A DNA stretch of 64,000 bases from Trebonia sp963822615 (GCA_963822615.1 CAWGIM010000006.1:186001-250000); one strand, 5' to 3'. Counted from the stretch's first letter, positions 17,398 to 26,918 are shown. Numbers and translations: made by a program. Notes: generated from the letters alone by a model not told the origin.

Positions 17398-18593
17398 TTG
17401 AACAGCCCCGTGAACCAGTAGGCGAAGGTGTGCCAGGTCGCGGTCAGGTAGTTACCGAGAATCGGCCCGGCGGGCGAGTACGCGATCGCGACCACGATGG
17501 TGACCGCGGCCGCGATCACCAGTACCACCAGCGCCCAGCCGGATATCCGGCTCTGGTAGAGCTGGTGCACGCCGCGGGCGTTGACGAGCTTACTGCCGAC
17601 CCGCAGGTGGGTGAGGAAGGTGGAGGCCATGCCCGGGCGCCCCTTGTCGAGGAACTCCTCCAGGGTCCAGTGCGTGCCCACCACCGCGATCAGGCTGGCG
17701 CCGCAGGCGTCGGCCACCAGCAGCGCCACGTCCTCGCTGGTGCCGGGCGCGGGCAGCGACACCCCGTCAAGGCCGAGCGCGTTCAAGCGGCCCATCCCCG
17801 GGGCGCGGCCGTCCGCGTAGGCGTGCACCACCAGCTCCGCCCCGCTGGCCAGGGCCTCGTCGGAGACCGAGTCCATGTCGCCGATGATGACGTGCGGCCG
17901 GTAACCCGCCTCGATCAGCGCGTCCGCCCCGCCGTCCACCGCCAGCAGCACCGGGCGGTACTCCCTGATGTAGGGCCGCAGCGCCCGCAGGTCCTCCCGG
18001 TAGCGGTAGCCGCGCACCACCACCAGCACGTGCCGGTCCCGCATGCTGGTGGCGAGGGCGGGCAGCTCGATGCCGTTGGTCAGCATGTCGCGCTCGCGGC
18101 GCAGGAACTCGAGCGTGTTGGCCGCGAACGCGTCGATCTGGGTGGTCACCCCGGCCGTGGCGTCGTCCAGCGCCTCGCCCAGCGCCGCCTCGGTGAGCAG
18201 CACGCCCTTGGCGATGACCTGGTCGCCGTCGTTGTAGAGGGTGCCGGAGTCCAGCCGGACGACGCGGCCCTCGACCGCCCGGGCGAGCACCTCCCGGCCA
18301 GCGTCGTCGACCAGCGGGATACCCGCGTCGAGCAGCAGCCGCGGCCCCAGGTTGGGGTACCGGCCGGTGACCGACTTGGCCGCGTTGACGACGGCCGCGA
18401 CCCGGCAGGCGATCAGCTCGTCGGCGGAGACCCGGTCCAGGTCCGGGTGGTCGATGATCGCGATGTCGCCGGGCTCGAGGCGGCGCACCAGCACCTTGGT
18501 CCTGAGGTCGACCCTGGCCACGCCGACCAGGCCTGGCGGCTCTTCAGCCTTACCCCGCCTGACATGCGCAAACCTGATGGCCGGTACTCTCAT
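17394..18593 (-). CDS. steA: SteA, cytokinetic-ring-associated protein
   Basis: A 399-residue protein whose C-terminal half resembles a thiamin-pyrophosphokinase-like domain (VLLAVDGGADALIEAGYRP, VIIGDMDSVSDEAL near residues 218-250). It ends with a transmembrane helix (ALVVLVIAAAVTIVVAIAY, about 352-370). This matches SteA, which with SteB promotes daughter-cell separation; catalytic TPK activity is not expected. It is the first gene of the minus-strand operon, with ATG 18593. The frequently adjacent recN gene of other actinobacteria is absent upstream; instead the divergent egt cluster begins 277 bases away. Confidence 0.88.
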   Translation of the reverse strand: MRVPAIRFAHVRRGKAEEPPGLVGVARVDLRTKVLVRRLEPGDIAIIDHPDLDRVSADELIACRVAAVVNAAKSVTGRYPNLGPRLLLDAGIPLVDDAGREVLARAVEGRVVRLDSGTLYNDGDQVIAKGVLLTEAALGEALDDATAGVTTQIDAFAANTLEFLRRERDMLTNGIELPALATSMRDRHVLVVVRGYRYREDLRALRPYIREYRPVLLAVDGGADALIEAGYRPHVIIGDMDSVSDEALASGAELVVHAYADGRAPGMGRLNALGLDGVSLPAPGTSEDVALLVADACGASLIAVVGTHWTLEEFLDKGRPGMASTFLTHLRVGSKLVNARGVHQLYQSRISGWALVVLVIAAAVTIVVAIAYSPAGPILGNYLTATWHTFAYWFTGLFK

Positions 18594-18869
18594 CGCCCTT
18601 CATCCTGGCATACCGCCGTGACCGCGGACCGTCATCTCCAGCTCCCACGGCGTGTTAATCGCATAAGGCCGTCCCGCCCGGCGCGCCCGCGCCCGCGGCC
18701 GGCTTTGCGTGCAAGCTACCACTGCCAGCCGTAGGCAAGCTGATGGTCTGGCCGGGGCCCGGCGGGCCGGGTGGTCCCGGCTGTCTCGGGGTACCCCTGA
18801 ATCACGGGGTTCACCGAACTGACCGTCCCCGGCCCGCCAAATGTCAGACCTGGGAGATACGGTGGTTTT

Positions 18870-20423
18870 ATGACGGTCATCGATACCGGCCCCCTCGACG
18901 GGGGCAACCTCGATGAGAGCACCGCGGCCGAGCATATCCACGGGATATGCCTGAAGACGGGTCCGCCGCGGCGGGTCGGCGTCGAACTCGAATGGCTGGT
19001 GCGCGACGTGCGCGACCCGTCCCTGCCGGTACCGGCGGGGCGGACCGCGGGCGCCGTCTCGGCTTTCGGCGCTGCCACAGCTCTCAGCGACAGCAAGGCT
19101 GCTAACGACAGCACGGGTCTCAACGACAGCACGGGTCTTAACGACAGCACGGCTTTTAACGACAGCAGGGCTCTTAACGGCAGCAGGGCTCTGAGCGATA
19201 GCACAGCTATCAGCCTCGGCACAGTTTTCAGCGCTGGCACCGGTTACGGTGCCAGCGGCGGCCAGGGGAACGGCGCGCACGGCGAACATGCGGGCAGCGG
19301 CGGCCGGCCGAACGGGGACCACCGGTCAGCCGGGGGTCCGGCGGCGGAACTGCCCACCAGCGCGCACCCGGGCCGGATGCCGTCCGGCGCGCTGCTGACG
19401 GCCGAGCCGGGCGGCCAGCTCGAGATCAGCTCGCTGCCCGCCGCCTCCCTGGCCGACCTGGTCCAGGCGACCTGCGCGGACCTGGCGGCGCTGCGGGCGG
19501 CGCTCGCGGCTGACGGCCTGGAACTGGCCGGAACCGGGCTTGACCCGCTGCGGCCGCCGCGCCGGGTGCTCGACCTCCCCCGCTACGCGGCGATGGAGTC
19601 CTACTTCGACTCCGGTGGCCCGTGGGGCCGCCGGATGATGGGCGGCACCGCGTCGGTGCAGGTTTGCCTGGACGCGGGCGAGGATTCCGACGGGCCCGGC
19701 GGCTACCGCTGGCGCTGGCGGCTGCTGCACGCGATCGGGCCGGTGCTGGTGGCCGCGTTCGCGAACTCGCCGCTGCGCGAGGGGAAACCGACCGGCTGGG
19801 CCTCTTCCCGGCAGCAGGTGTGGACGCACATGGACCCGGGACGGACGCGCCCGCCCCGGCTGGACGCCGACCCGCGGGCGGCCTGGACGGACTACGCGCT
19901 CGACGCGCGGCTGCTGTGCCTGCGCAACCCGGGCGCGGCCGACTGGTCGGCCCCGCCCGGCCTGACGCTGCGCGAATGGGCGCGGGCCGGCCGGCCGCGG
20001 CCGCCGACCGCGGATGACGTCGACTACCACCTCTCCACCCTGTTCCCGCCGGTGCGGCCGCGCGGGCACTTCGAGCTGCGGATGATCGACGCGCAGCCGG
20101 GCAACGACGGCTGGGTGGTGCCGCTGGCCGTGTGCTGGGCGCTGCTGGCGGACGAGCGGGCGGGCGACGCCGCCCTCGCCGCCGTCGCGCCGCTGTGGGA
20201 CGGCGATCCGGCCGACGCCGGGCCATGGCTGCGGGCCGCGCGGCTGGGCCCGGCCGACCCGGCGACCGGCACCGCCAGCCGCGGCTGCTTCGCGGCCGCC
20301 AGGGAGGCGCTGGACCGGGCGGCGGTGCCGGCCAGCATCACCGCCCGGGTCGACGCGTTCATGGATGACTACGTCAGCAAGGACCGCTGTCCGGCCGACG
20401 ACCTGCTGGAGGAGACGCGATGA
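18870..20423 (+). CDS. egtA: Glutamate-cysteine ligase EgtA with repeat insertion
   Basis: A 517-residue ligase that makes gamma-glutamylcysteine for ergothioneine synthesis. The split active region is recognisable: RVGVELEWLVRD near residue 35, then after a long insert RMPSGALLTAEPGGQLEISS (about 170-189), RMMGGTASVQVCLD and FANSPLREGKPTGWASSRQ. The insert of roughly 100 residues replaces what is normally a short loop. It contains repeats of NDSTGL/NDSRAL type from an 18-base DNA repeat (19083-19210) followed by a Gly/His-rich patch. All conserved blocks flank rather than overlap the insert, so the enzyme may be active. It overlaps egtB by 4 bases (ATGA). Confidence 0.88.
   Translation: MTVIDTGPLDGGNLDESTAAEHIHGICLKTGPPRRVGVELEWLVRDVRDPSLPVPAGRTAGAVSAFGAATALSDSKAANDSTGLNDSTGLNDSTAFNDSRALNGSRALSDSTAISLGTVFSAGTGYGASGGQGNGAHGEHAGSGGRPNGDHRSAGGPAAELPTSAHPGRMPSGALLTAEPGGQLEISSLPAASLADLVQATCADLAALRAALAADGLELAGTGLDPLRPPRRVLDLPRYAAMESYFDSGGPWGRRMMGGTASVQVCLDAGEDSDGPGGYRWRWRLLHAIGPVLVAAFANSPLREGKPTGWASSRQQVWTHMDPGRTRPPRLDADPRAAWTDYALDARLLCLRNPGAADWSAPPGLTLREWARAGRPRPPTADDVDYHLSTLFPPVRPRGHFELRMIDAQPGNDGWVVPLAVCWALLADERAGDAALAAVAPLWDGDPADAGPWLRAARLGPADPATGTASRGCFAAAREALDRAAVPASITARVDAFMDDYVSKDRCPADDLLEETR
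19083..19210. repeat. 18-bp tandem repeat array in egtA
   Basis: About seven imperfect units of 18 bases (ACGACAGCACGGGTCTNA type) run head to tail and code the hexapeptide family NDSTGL, NDSTAF, NDSRAL, NGSRAL, SDSTAI. The frame is maintained. Confidence 0.85.
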
Positions 20424-21838
20424 GGCAGCACAGCACGGCGGCGGGCGACACCGCCGGGTCACCGGGCCCGGCGCAGGCGCCGGGCCGCCCCGCGGCACTG
20501 CGCGGCCTGGCGGTCGCCGCGCTGCTGGCGGCGCGGGACCGGACCACGCTGCTGACCAGCGCGGTGGACGACGCCGACCTGGTGAAGCAGCACTCGCCGC
20601 TGATGTCACCGCTGGTGTGGGACCTGGCGCACATCGCCAACCAGGAAGAGCTGTGGCTGCTGCGCCGGGTCGGCGGCCGGGACGCGATGCACCCGCAGAT
20701 CGACCCGCTGTACGACGCGTTCGAGCACCCGCGGGCCAAGCGGCAGGCCCTGCCGCTGCTCGCCCCGGCTGAGGCACGGGCCTACGGTCACGAGGTCCGT
20801 GGCCGGGTGCTCGACCTGATCGACCGGCTGGGGGTGACCGACCGCGGGGCGGTGACCGGGTTCGGGGCCGACCTGGCCGGGTCCGGGGCCGGGTTCGCGC
20901 TCGGCATGGTGGCACAGCACGAGGCGCAGCACGACGAGACCATGCTCGCCACCCACCAGCTCCGGTCTGGCCCGGCGGTGCTGTCCGCCCCGCTGCCGCC
21001 CGGGGCGATCCCGGCCGACGCGGCCGCGCTGCCCGCCGAGGTGTACCTGCCGGGCGGCCCGTTCACCATGGGGACCTCGGCCGAGCCGTGGGCGCTGGAC
21101 AACGAGCGGCCGGCCCACCAGGTCGAGGTGCCCGGGTTCTGGCTGGACACCGTCCCGGTCAGCAACGCGGCCTACGCGCAGTTCATCGCGGACGGCGGCT
21201 ACGACGACCAGCGGCTGTGGACGGCTGACGGCTGGGCGCACCGGCAGCGGGCCGGGCTGACCGCACCGCTGTTCTGGGAGTGGGACGGCGGCTGGACGCG
21301 GACCGTTTTCGGGGTCAGGGAAGCGGTCGTGCCCGACGAGCCGGTGGTGCACGTGTGCTGGTACGAGGCGGACGCCTACGCCCGGTGGGCGGGCCGGCGG
21401 CTGCCCGCCGAGGCCGAGTGGGAGAAGGCGGCCCGCTTCGACCCGGCGACCGGCCGGTCCCGCCGCTACCCGTGGGGCGATGAGGAGTGGACGCCGGACC
21501 GCGCCAACCTCGGCCAGCGGCACCTGCGGCCCGCCCGGGCGGGTGCTTACCCCGGCGGCGCCGCTCCCAGCGGCGCCCGGCAGCTGCTGGGCGACGTGTG
21601 GGAGTGGACCAGCTCCGACTTCCGGCCGTACCCCGGGTTCACCGCCTGGCCGTACAAGGAGTACTCGGAGGTCTTCTTCGGCCCCGAGTACAAGGTGCTG
21701 CGCGGCGGGGCGTTCGGCGTGTCCCCGGTGGCCTGCCGGAGCACCTTCCGGAACTGGGACTACCCCATCCGGCGGCAGATCTTCGCCGGGTTCCGCACCG
21801 CCCGGACGGCGGCCGGGGCCGACCCGGAGCGGGCCTGA
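20420..21838 (+). CDS. egtB: Ergothioneine sulfoxide synthase EgtB
   Basis: A 472-residue non-haem iron enzyme that joins hercynine to gamma-glutamylcysteine using O2. The N-terminal DinB-like domain has the first iron ligand region (LVWDLAHIANQEELWLL) and the HEAQHDETML motif near residue 160 supplying the other two histidines. The C-terminal formylglycine-generating-enzyme fold runs from VYLPGGPFTMGTS to FAGFRTAR, with GDVWEWTSSDF near 392. Overlaps with egtA (4 bases) and egtC (1 base) show co-translation. Confidence 0.93.
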   Translation: MRQHSTAAGDTAGSPGPAQAPGRPAALRGLAVAALLAARDRTTLLTSAVDDADLVKQHSPLMSPLVWDLAHIANQEELWLLRRVGGRDAMHPQIDPLYDAFEHPRAKRQALPLLAPAEARAYGHEVRGRVLDLIDRLGVTDRGAVTGFGADLAGSGAGFALGMVAQHEAQHDETMLATHQLRSGPAVLSAPLPPGAIPADAAALPAEVYLPGGPFTMGTSAEPWALDNERPAHQVEVPGFWLDTVPVSNAAYAQFIADGGYDDQRLWTADGWAHRQRAGLTAPLFWEWDGGWTRTVFGVREAVVPDEPVVHVCWYEADAYARWAGRRLPAEAEWEKAARFDPATGRSRRYPWGDEEWTPDRANLGQRHLRPARAGAYPGGAAPSGARQLLGDVWEWTSSDFRPYPGFTAWPYKEYSEVFFGPEYKVLRGGAFGVSPVACRSTFRNWDYPIRRQIFAGFRTARTAAGADPERA

Positions 21839-22683
21839 TGTGCCGCCACGCCGCCTACCTGGGGCCGCCCGCCACGCTGGCGTCGCTGCTGATCGACCCG
21901 CCGCACTCGCTTTACCGGCAGTCCTGGGCGCCGCGGCGGCAGCGGCACGGCACGGTGAACGCCGACGGGTTCGGCATCGGCTGGTACGTTCCCGGTGACC
22001 CGCTCCCCGCCCGCTACCGCCGGGGCGTGCCCATCTGGGGAGACGAGTCGCTGGCCGACCTCGCCCGGGTCACCCGGTCCGGCGCGGTCCTCGCCGCCGT
22101 CCGGTCGGCTACCGCCGGCACCGCCCGCGGCGCCGAGGCAGCCGCCCCGTTCGGTCATGACCGCTGGCTGTTCAGCCACAACGGGGCCGCGGGGGGGTGG
22201 CGGGACTGGGCGGAGCCCGCCCTCGTTCGGCTAAGGCAGGCGCGCGGCAGTGACCACCCGCGCCTGGCCGCACCGGGCACCCCGGCCGACGCCGGCCCTG
22301 GCGTGCTTTCCGGGCTGGAGTCGCTGGTGGACTCGGCCGTGCTGTGGGCGCTGGTGCTCGACGGGCTGCGGGCCGGATGCGAACTGGGCCGCGCGCTCAC
22401 CGCGACGATCGAGGCGGTCGCGGCGGCGGGCGGGAGCGGCCGGTTCAACTTCCTGCTCACCGACGGGCGGTCGGTAGCCGCCACCGCCTGCGGAGACACG
22501 CTCTGCTACCGGCAGGCGGGCGGCGCGGTGACGGTGGCGTCCGAGCCGGACGACGACGAGCCGGGCTGGACGCAGGTGCCCGACCGGCACCTGCTGACCG
22601 CCAGCGCGGGCGCGGTCAGCGTCCGGCCGCTGGGGCCCGCCCCGGCGGCGCCGCTCACCCCGGCCGCACCGCTCACCCGATAA
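21838..22683 (+). CDS. egtC: EgtC, class II glutamine amidohydrolase
   Basis: A 281-residue Ntn hydrolase that removes glutamate from the gamma-glutamyl-cysteinyl-hercynine sulfoxide. Cys2 (MCRHAAYLG) is the expected nucleophile, and NADGFGIGWY and FSHNGAAGGW are typical of class II amidotransferase folds. ATG 21838 shares its A with the egtB TGA. The C-terminal tail is Pro/Ala-rich, and a 17-base tandem duplication spans its stop codon. Confidence 0.92.
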   Translation: MCRHAAYLGPPATLASLLIDPPHSLYRQSWAPRRQRHGTVNADGFGIGWYVPGDPLPARYRRGVPIWGDESLADLARVTRSGAVLAAVRSATAGTARGAEAAAPFGHDRWLFSHNGAAGGWRDWAEPALVRLRQARGSDHPRLAAPGTPADAGPGVLSGLESLVDSAVLWALVLDGLRAGCELGRALTATIEAVAAAGGSGRFNFLLTDGRSVAATACGDTLCYRQAGGAVTVASEPDDDEPGWTQVPDRHLLTASAGAVSVRPLGPAPAAPLTPAAPLTR

Positions 22684-22701
22684 CACCGCTCACCCGATAA
22701 C
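22668..22701. repeat. 17-bp tandem duplication over the egtC stop
   Basis: ACCGCTCACCCGATAAC occurs twice in a row (22668-22684 and 22685-22701). The first copy contains the egtC stop TAA; the second lies in the spacer before egtD. Confidence 0.9.
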
Positions 22702-22746
22702 TGCGTGCACCGACAGTGACGTCAGGACCGAAGGGATCGTGATCAC

Positions 22747-23751
22747 ATGACCACCATCGAGCATCGGCTGCCGGCCGACTACCGCGCCGCCTCGCTGCGG
22801 GCCGACGCCCGCGCGGGCCTTACCGCCACTCCCAAGTCGCTGCCGCCCAAGTGGTTCTACGACGCGCAGGGCAGCGCCCTGTTCGAGAAGATCACCGGGC
22901 TGCCCGAGTACTACCCGACCCGGGCCGAGCGGGCCATCCTCCGGTCCGCGGCGGCGCCGCTGGCCGGCCTTACCCGGGCGGCCGCCCTGGTCGAGCTGGG
23001 CTCGGGCTCCTCCGACAAGACGCGGCTGCTGCTGTCCGCGCTGCGCGACGCGGGCACGCTGCGCGAGTACGTCCCGGTCGACGTGAGCGAGTCGGCGCTC
23101 GCCCTGGCCGGCGACGCCCTGGCCGCCGAGTACCCCGGGCTGGCGGTGCACGCCGTGGTGGCCGACTTCGAGCAGTACCTGGGGGTCGCACCGGACGAGG
23201 ACAGTGCCGACGGCAGCGGGGGCCCGCGGCTGCTGGCGTTCCTCGGGTCGACGATCGGGAACATGGTCCCGGCCGAGCGCGCCCAGTTCCTGCGGCGGGT
23301 CCGGGCCGGGCTCCGGCCCGGCGACGCCTTCCTGCTCGGGACCGACCTGGTCAAGGACCCGGCGGTGCTGGTCGCCGCCTACGACGACGCCGCGGGGGTG
23401 ACCGCCGCGTTCAACAAGAACGTCCTGTCGGTGCTCAACGCCGAGCTGGGCGCGGACTTCGACCTGGACGCGTTCGAGCACGTGGCGGCGTGGGACCCGG
23501 AACGGGAGTGGATCGAGATGCGGCTGCGCACGGCCGAGCCGCAGCTCGTCAGCGTCCGCGACCTCGGGCTCAGCGTGCGGTTCGCGGCCGGGGAAGAGAT
23601 GCGCACCGAGGTATCGGCCAAGTTCCGCGAGGACGGCGTCCGCCGCGAGCTGGCCGCCGCCGGGCTCGCGATGAGCGCCTGGTGGACCGACCCGGCGGGC
23701 CAGTTCGGCCTGTCGCTCAGCTCCCCCGCGGTCGGGGCCGCCGGGGCGTAG
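22747..23751 (+). CDS. egtD: Histidine N-alpha-methyltransferase EgtD
   Basis: A 334-residue SAM-dependent enzyme that trimethylates histidine to hercynine. Family markers are LPPKWFYDAQGSALFEKIT near residue 32, EYYPTRAE, the SAM site VELGSGSSDKT (about 81-91), FLGSTIGN near 165 and the C-terminal EVSAKF motif. It lies 63 bases after egtC in the same direction. The usual fifth gene, the PLP-dependent lyase egtE, does not follow; the next gene is a membrane protein. Confidence 0.94.
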   Translation: MTTIEHRLPADYRAASLRADARAGLTATPKSLPPKWFYDAQGSALFEKITGLPEYYPTRAERAILRSAAAPLAGLTRAAALVELGSGSSDKTRLLLSALRDAGTLREYVPVDVSESALALAGDALAAEYPGLAVHAVVADFEQYLGVAPDEDSADGSGGPRLLAFLGSTIGNMVPAERAQFLRRVRAGLRPGDAFLLGTDLVKDPAVLVAAYDDAAGVTAAFNKNVLSVLNAELGADFDLDAFEHVAAWDPEREWIEMRLRTAEPQLVSVRDLGLSVRFAAGEEMRTEVSAKFREDGVRRELAAAGLAMSAWWTDPAGQFGLSLSSPAVGAAGA

Positions 23752-23837
23752 CCGGGGTCAGTGGCCGGCCCCGCCACGCCCAACCGATATCACTAATGGT
23801 GATCAACTGGTTGCTAGTTGTGGGCTAACTTGGTCGG

Positions 23838-25535
23838 GTGGCCGTCAGGATCGCGGGGCCTCCCCGGCAGCGAGCGCTCGCGTCCGCCGCCGACCGGCGC
23901 CGCGCCATCACCCGGCGGCTGGTCCCGCTGGCGGTGTGCCTCGCCTCGGGCGGCCTGTACTGGTGCTACGCGCGGGTGTCGGCGACGTTCCCCAGCGGCT
24001 CGGACGGCGCGTCCAACGCGCTCGAGGCGTGGGACCTGCTGCACGGCAACTGGCTGCTGCGCGGCTGGACGCTGACCGACGTCTCCTTTTACACCACCGA
24101 GCTGCCCGAGTACGCCGCGGTGGAGCTGGCGCGGGGGCTGAACCCGGGGGTGCTGCACACGGCCGCCGCGCTCACCTACGCGCTCCTCGTCCTGGTCGCC
24201 GCGCTGCTGGCACGCGGCCGGGCGACCGGGGCGCAGGGCTGGGCGCGGGCACTGACCGCGGCCGCGATCATGGTCGCGCCGCAGCTCGGCAACGGCGTGC
24301 ACGTGCTGCTCGGGCCGCCCGACCACGTGGGCACCCAGGTGCTGGTGCTCGGCAGCTTCCTGCTGCTCGACCGCGCGCCCCGCCGCTGGTACACGCCCGC
24401 GGCGGTGGCAGCGCTGCTGGCCGCGGCCACCGTGGCCGACAAGATCACCATCGTGGACGCGGTGGTGCCGCTGGCGTTCGGGTCGCTGCTGCACGCGGTG
24501 TGGACCCGGCGGCCGTCGGCGCGCCGGTTCGAGCTGTCGCTCGCCGCGGCCGCGCTCGCGGCGGCGGGCGCCGCGCTGCTCGGGCTCGCGCTGATCAGCC
24601 GGGCAGGCGGCTTCACCCTGCTGCCAGTGCAGACCGACCTGGCCGGGCCGGCTGGCGTGCCCGGTCACCTGGCGCTGGCCTGGCACGGGGTACTCAGCCT
24701 GTTCGGCGCGGACGTCACCGGGGCCACGGCGGGCACCCAGACGCTCCTCGCCTGGCTGCACGCGCCGGGCATCGCGCTCGCGGTGGCCGCGCTCGCGGTC
24801 GCCGCCTGGCACCTGCCGCGCGAGCATGACCTGGTCAGCGACGTGCTGGCGGTGGCGATGGTGGTGAACATGGCCGGCTTCGTCGCCAGCGTGATCCCGG
24901 CCACCGCGTTCGACACCCGGGAGATCGCCGCGCTGCTCCCGTTCGGCGCGGTGCTGGCGGGCCGGGTGTTCGGCCCGTGGCTGGCGGCCAGCCGGGCCGG
25001 CCTGGCCGCGCTGGCCGTCGCGGCCGCCTGCCAATTGGCCGCGCTCGGCTACGCGGCGGCGCAGCCAGCCGCCGCCGACCCCGTCCGGGCACTGGCCGGC
25101 TGGCTCGCCGCCCACCAGCTGACCTGCGGGATCGGCACGTTCAACGAGTCCAACCTGACCACCGTGGACAGCGGCGGCAAGGTCCGGCTGCTCACCGTGA
25201 GCTGGCTGCCCGGCGCCCGCCCGGTGCGCCAGCCGCAGTACCTGCGGCCCGGCCGGCCGCTGCCGCTGCCGCTGCCCGGCGGCGCCGCCGTGCCGCGGCT
25301 CTACCAGTCCGCCGCCTCCTGGTACGACCCCCGCGGGCAGGACGCGGACTTCGTGGTCACCAGCGCCGACAGCCCGGCCGACCTGATTCCGCGCGGGGAG
25401 ATCCTGGCGCTGGCCGGCCCGCCCGCCGCGACCTACCACGTCCAGTCGTTCACGGTGCTGGTCTGGCACGCCAACCTGCTGGCGCTGCTCGGCCGCCCGC
25501 CGTCGGCGCTGCCCGGCGACATCGGTCACCGGTGA
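23838..25535 (+). CDS. Polytopic membrane protein, GT-C-like, unknown function
   Basis: A 565-residue protein with about nine to ten predicted membrane helices over residues 25-400 and a soluble C-terminal domain of about 150 residues. The layout, with an extracytoplasmic acidic loop after the first helix (SGSDGASNALEAWDLLHGNW), recalls GT-C mannosyl/arabinosyl-type transferases, but no family motif is firm. The GTG start at 23838 precedes an Arg-rich cytosolic stretch. It is 86 bases after egtD; a link to ergothioneine is not indicated. Confidence 0.6.
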   Translation: MAVRIAGPPRQRALASAADRRRAITRRLVPLAVCLASGGLYWCYARVSATFPSGSDGASNALEAWDLLHGNWLLRGWTLTDVSFYTTELPEYAAVELARGLNPGVLHTAAALTYALLVLVAALLARGRATGAQGWARALTAAAIMVAPQLGNGVHVLLGPPDHVGTQVLVLGSFLLLDRAPRRWYTPAAVAALLAAATVADKITIVDAVVPLAFGSLLHAVWTRRPSARRFELSLAAAALAAAGAALLGLALISRAGGFTLLPVQTDLAGPAGVPGHLALAWHGVLSLFGADVTGATAGTQTLLAWLHAPGIALAVAALAVAAWHLPREHDLVSDVLAVAMVVNMAGFVASVIPATAFDTREIAALLPFGAVLAGRVFGPWLAASRAGLAALAVAAACQLAALGYAAAQPAAADPVRALAGWLAAHQLTCGIGTFNESNLTTVDSGGKVRLLTVSWLPGARPVRQPQYLRPGRPLPLPLPGGAAVPRLYQSAASWYDPRGQDADFVVTSADSPADLIPRGEILALAGPPAATYHVQSFTVLVWHANLLALLGRPPSALPGDIGHR

Positions 25536-25739
25536 ACATTGCCATTTTCCCCGCGGCATTCCCGGACCTGCGGTGATAAGCCGGATGTGACCGACATAAC
25601 CCGCGACGCCCCGGTGCCGGCCAGGTCGGGCGTTGACTTCCGCACCGGGAATGACAAGATCGAGGTTCTACCCAGAAGCGGGCGCGGGCGATCCCCGTAC
25701 CCGGCCCGATCCGATGACTCCCACATGCCGGAGGACCAG

Positions 25740-26918
25740 GTGACCGCAGAGGAAGCCGCGACGCGCGAGGCGGCCCCGTCTGCTGCCGCGCCGGCCATCT
25801 CCAGCAACTCGTCCCCCCGGGCGGAGACCGTGGGCAGCCTGCTGCGGGACGACGCCGTGGTCCGCGCCGCCCGCCGCTCCTCGCCGGCCGACAACGCCCT
25901 GCTCGGCGACGCGGTGCGGGACGCCATCAGGATGCAGGAGGAGCTGGGCCTCGACGTGATCAGCGACGGCGAGGTGCGCCGGGTCACCTGGGCGCAGACC
26001 CCGCGCTTCGTCGACGCGTTCTCCTCCACCGCCAGCCAGCCGGCCCTGAACTGGCGCGGCGCGACCGAGGGCCGCTGGGGCGCGCCCGCCACCGGGGCCG
26101 AGGGCCGCGGCGGCTATCCGGCGGTCACCCGGCGGGTGGCGACCGCCCGGCGGCTGGGCGACATGGCGGCCGAGTACGCCTTCCTCGCCCGCTACGCCTC
26201 CACCAGGACCAAGTTCACCATGCCCGCGCCGAGCTACCACCGGCGTTACTGGTCCCCGCGGGCCTCGGCCGCCGCCGGGTACAGCTCACCCGAGGAGTTC
26301 CTGAGCGAGGTCCGCGACTACCTCCGCTCGGTGGCGCACCACCTCATCGACCTCGGCTGTGACTACATCCAGCTCGACGCGCCCAACTACGGCTCGCTGT
26401 GCGACCCCGACACGCTGAACGCGATGCGCGCCCAGGGGCGCGACCCGGAGGCGGAGCTGGCGTTCGACGCCGCCCTCGACGGCTCCCTGTTCGACGGGCT
26501 GACCGGCGTCACCTCGGCGCTGCACGTCTGCCGCGGCAACGGGCCCGCGGGCGCGTGGCACTCAGCGGGCGGGTACGGCGCGATCTCCCCCATCTTGTTC
26601 CCGCGGCTGACGGTGGACCGGCTGCTGCTTGAGTACGACTCGGACCGGGCGGGCGGCTTCGAGCCGCTGGCGGACGTCAGGGAGGGCACCGTGGTGGTGC
26701 TCGGCCTGCTCACCACCAAGTCACCCCGGCTGGAGTACGACGGCGACCTGCTGGCCAGGATCAAGGAAGCGGCCCGGTTCAAGCCGCTGGCCGAGCTCGC
26801 CCTGTCGACCCAGTGCGGGTTCGCGTCGGTCCCGGTCGCCAACCCGGTCACCCCCGACGCCCAGCGCGCCAAGCTGGAACTAGTCGTCCGGCTGGCCCGG
26901 GAGGTCTGGCCGGGCTGA
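25740..26918 (+). CDS. MetE C-terminal-like (cobalamin-independent methionine synthase II family) protein
   Basis: A protein of about 392 residues with the UROD/MetE-like barrel used for methyl transfer to thiols or related chemistry. AETVGSLLRDD opens the domain. Later DYIQLDAPNYGSL, ALHVCRGNGPAGAWHS and STQCGFASVPVANP supply the expected zinc ligands His, Cys and Cys of this family. GTG 25740 is chosen because GGAGGA (25730-25735) lies just upstream; ATG 25725 is an alternative. A short Ala-rich N-terminus precedes the barrel. Many such actinobacterial paralogues act on compounds other than homocysteine, so substrate is open. Confidence 0.72.
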   Translation: MTAEEAATREAAPSAAAPAISSNSSPRAETVGSLLRDDAVVRAARRSSPADNALLGDAVRDAIRMQEELGLDVISDGEVRRVTWAQTPRFVDAFSSTASQPALNWRGATEGRWGAPATGAEGRGGYPAVTRRVATARRLGDMAAEYAFLARYASTRTKFTMPAPSYHRRYWSPRASAAAGYSSPEEFLSEVRDYLRSVAHHLIDLGCDYIQLDAPNYGSLCDPDTLNAMRAQGRDPEAELAFDAALDGSLFDGLTGVTSALHVCRGNGPAGAWHSAGGYGAISPILFPRLTVDRLLLEYDSDRAGGFEPLADVREGTVVVLGLLTTKSPRLEYDGDLLARIKEAARFKPLAELALSTQCGFASVPVANPVTPDAQRAKLELVVRLAREVWPG

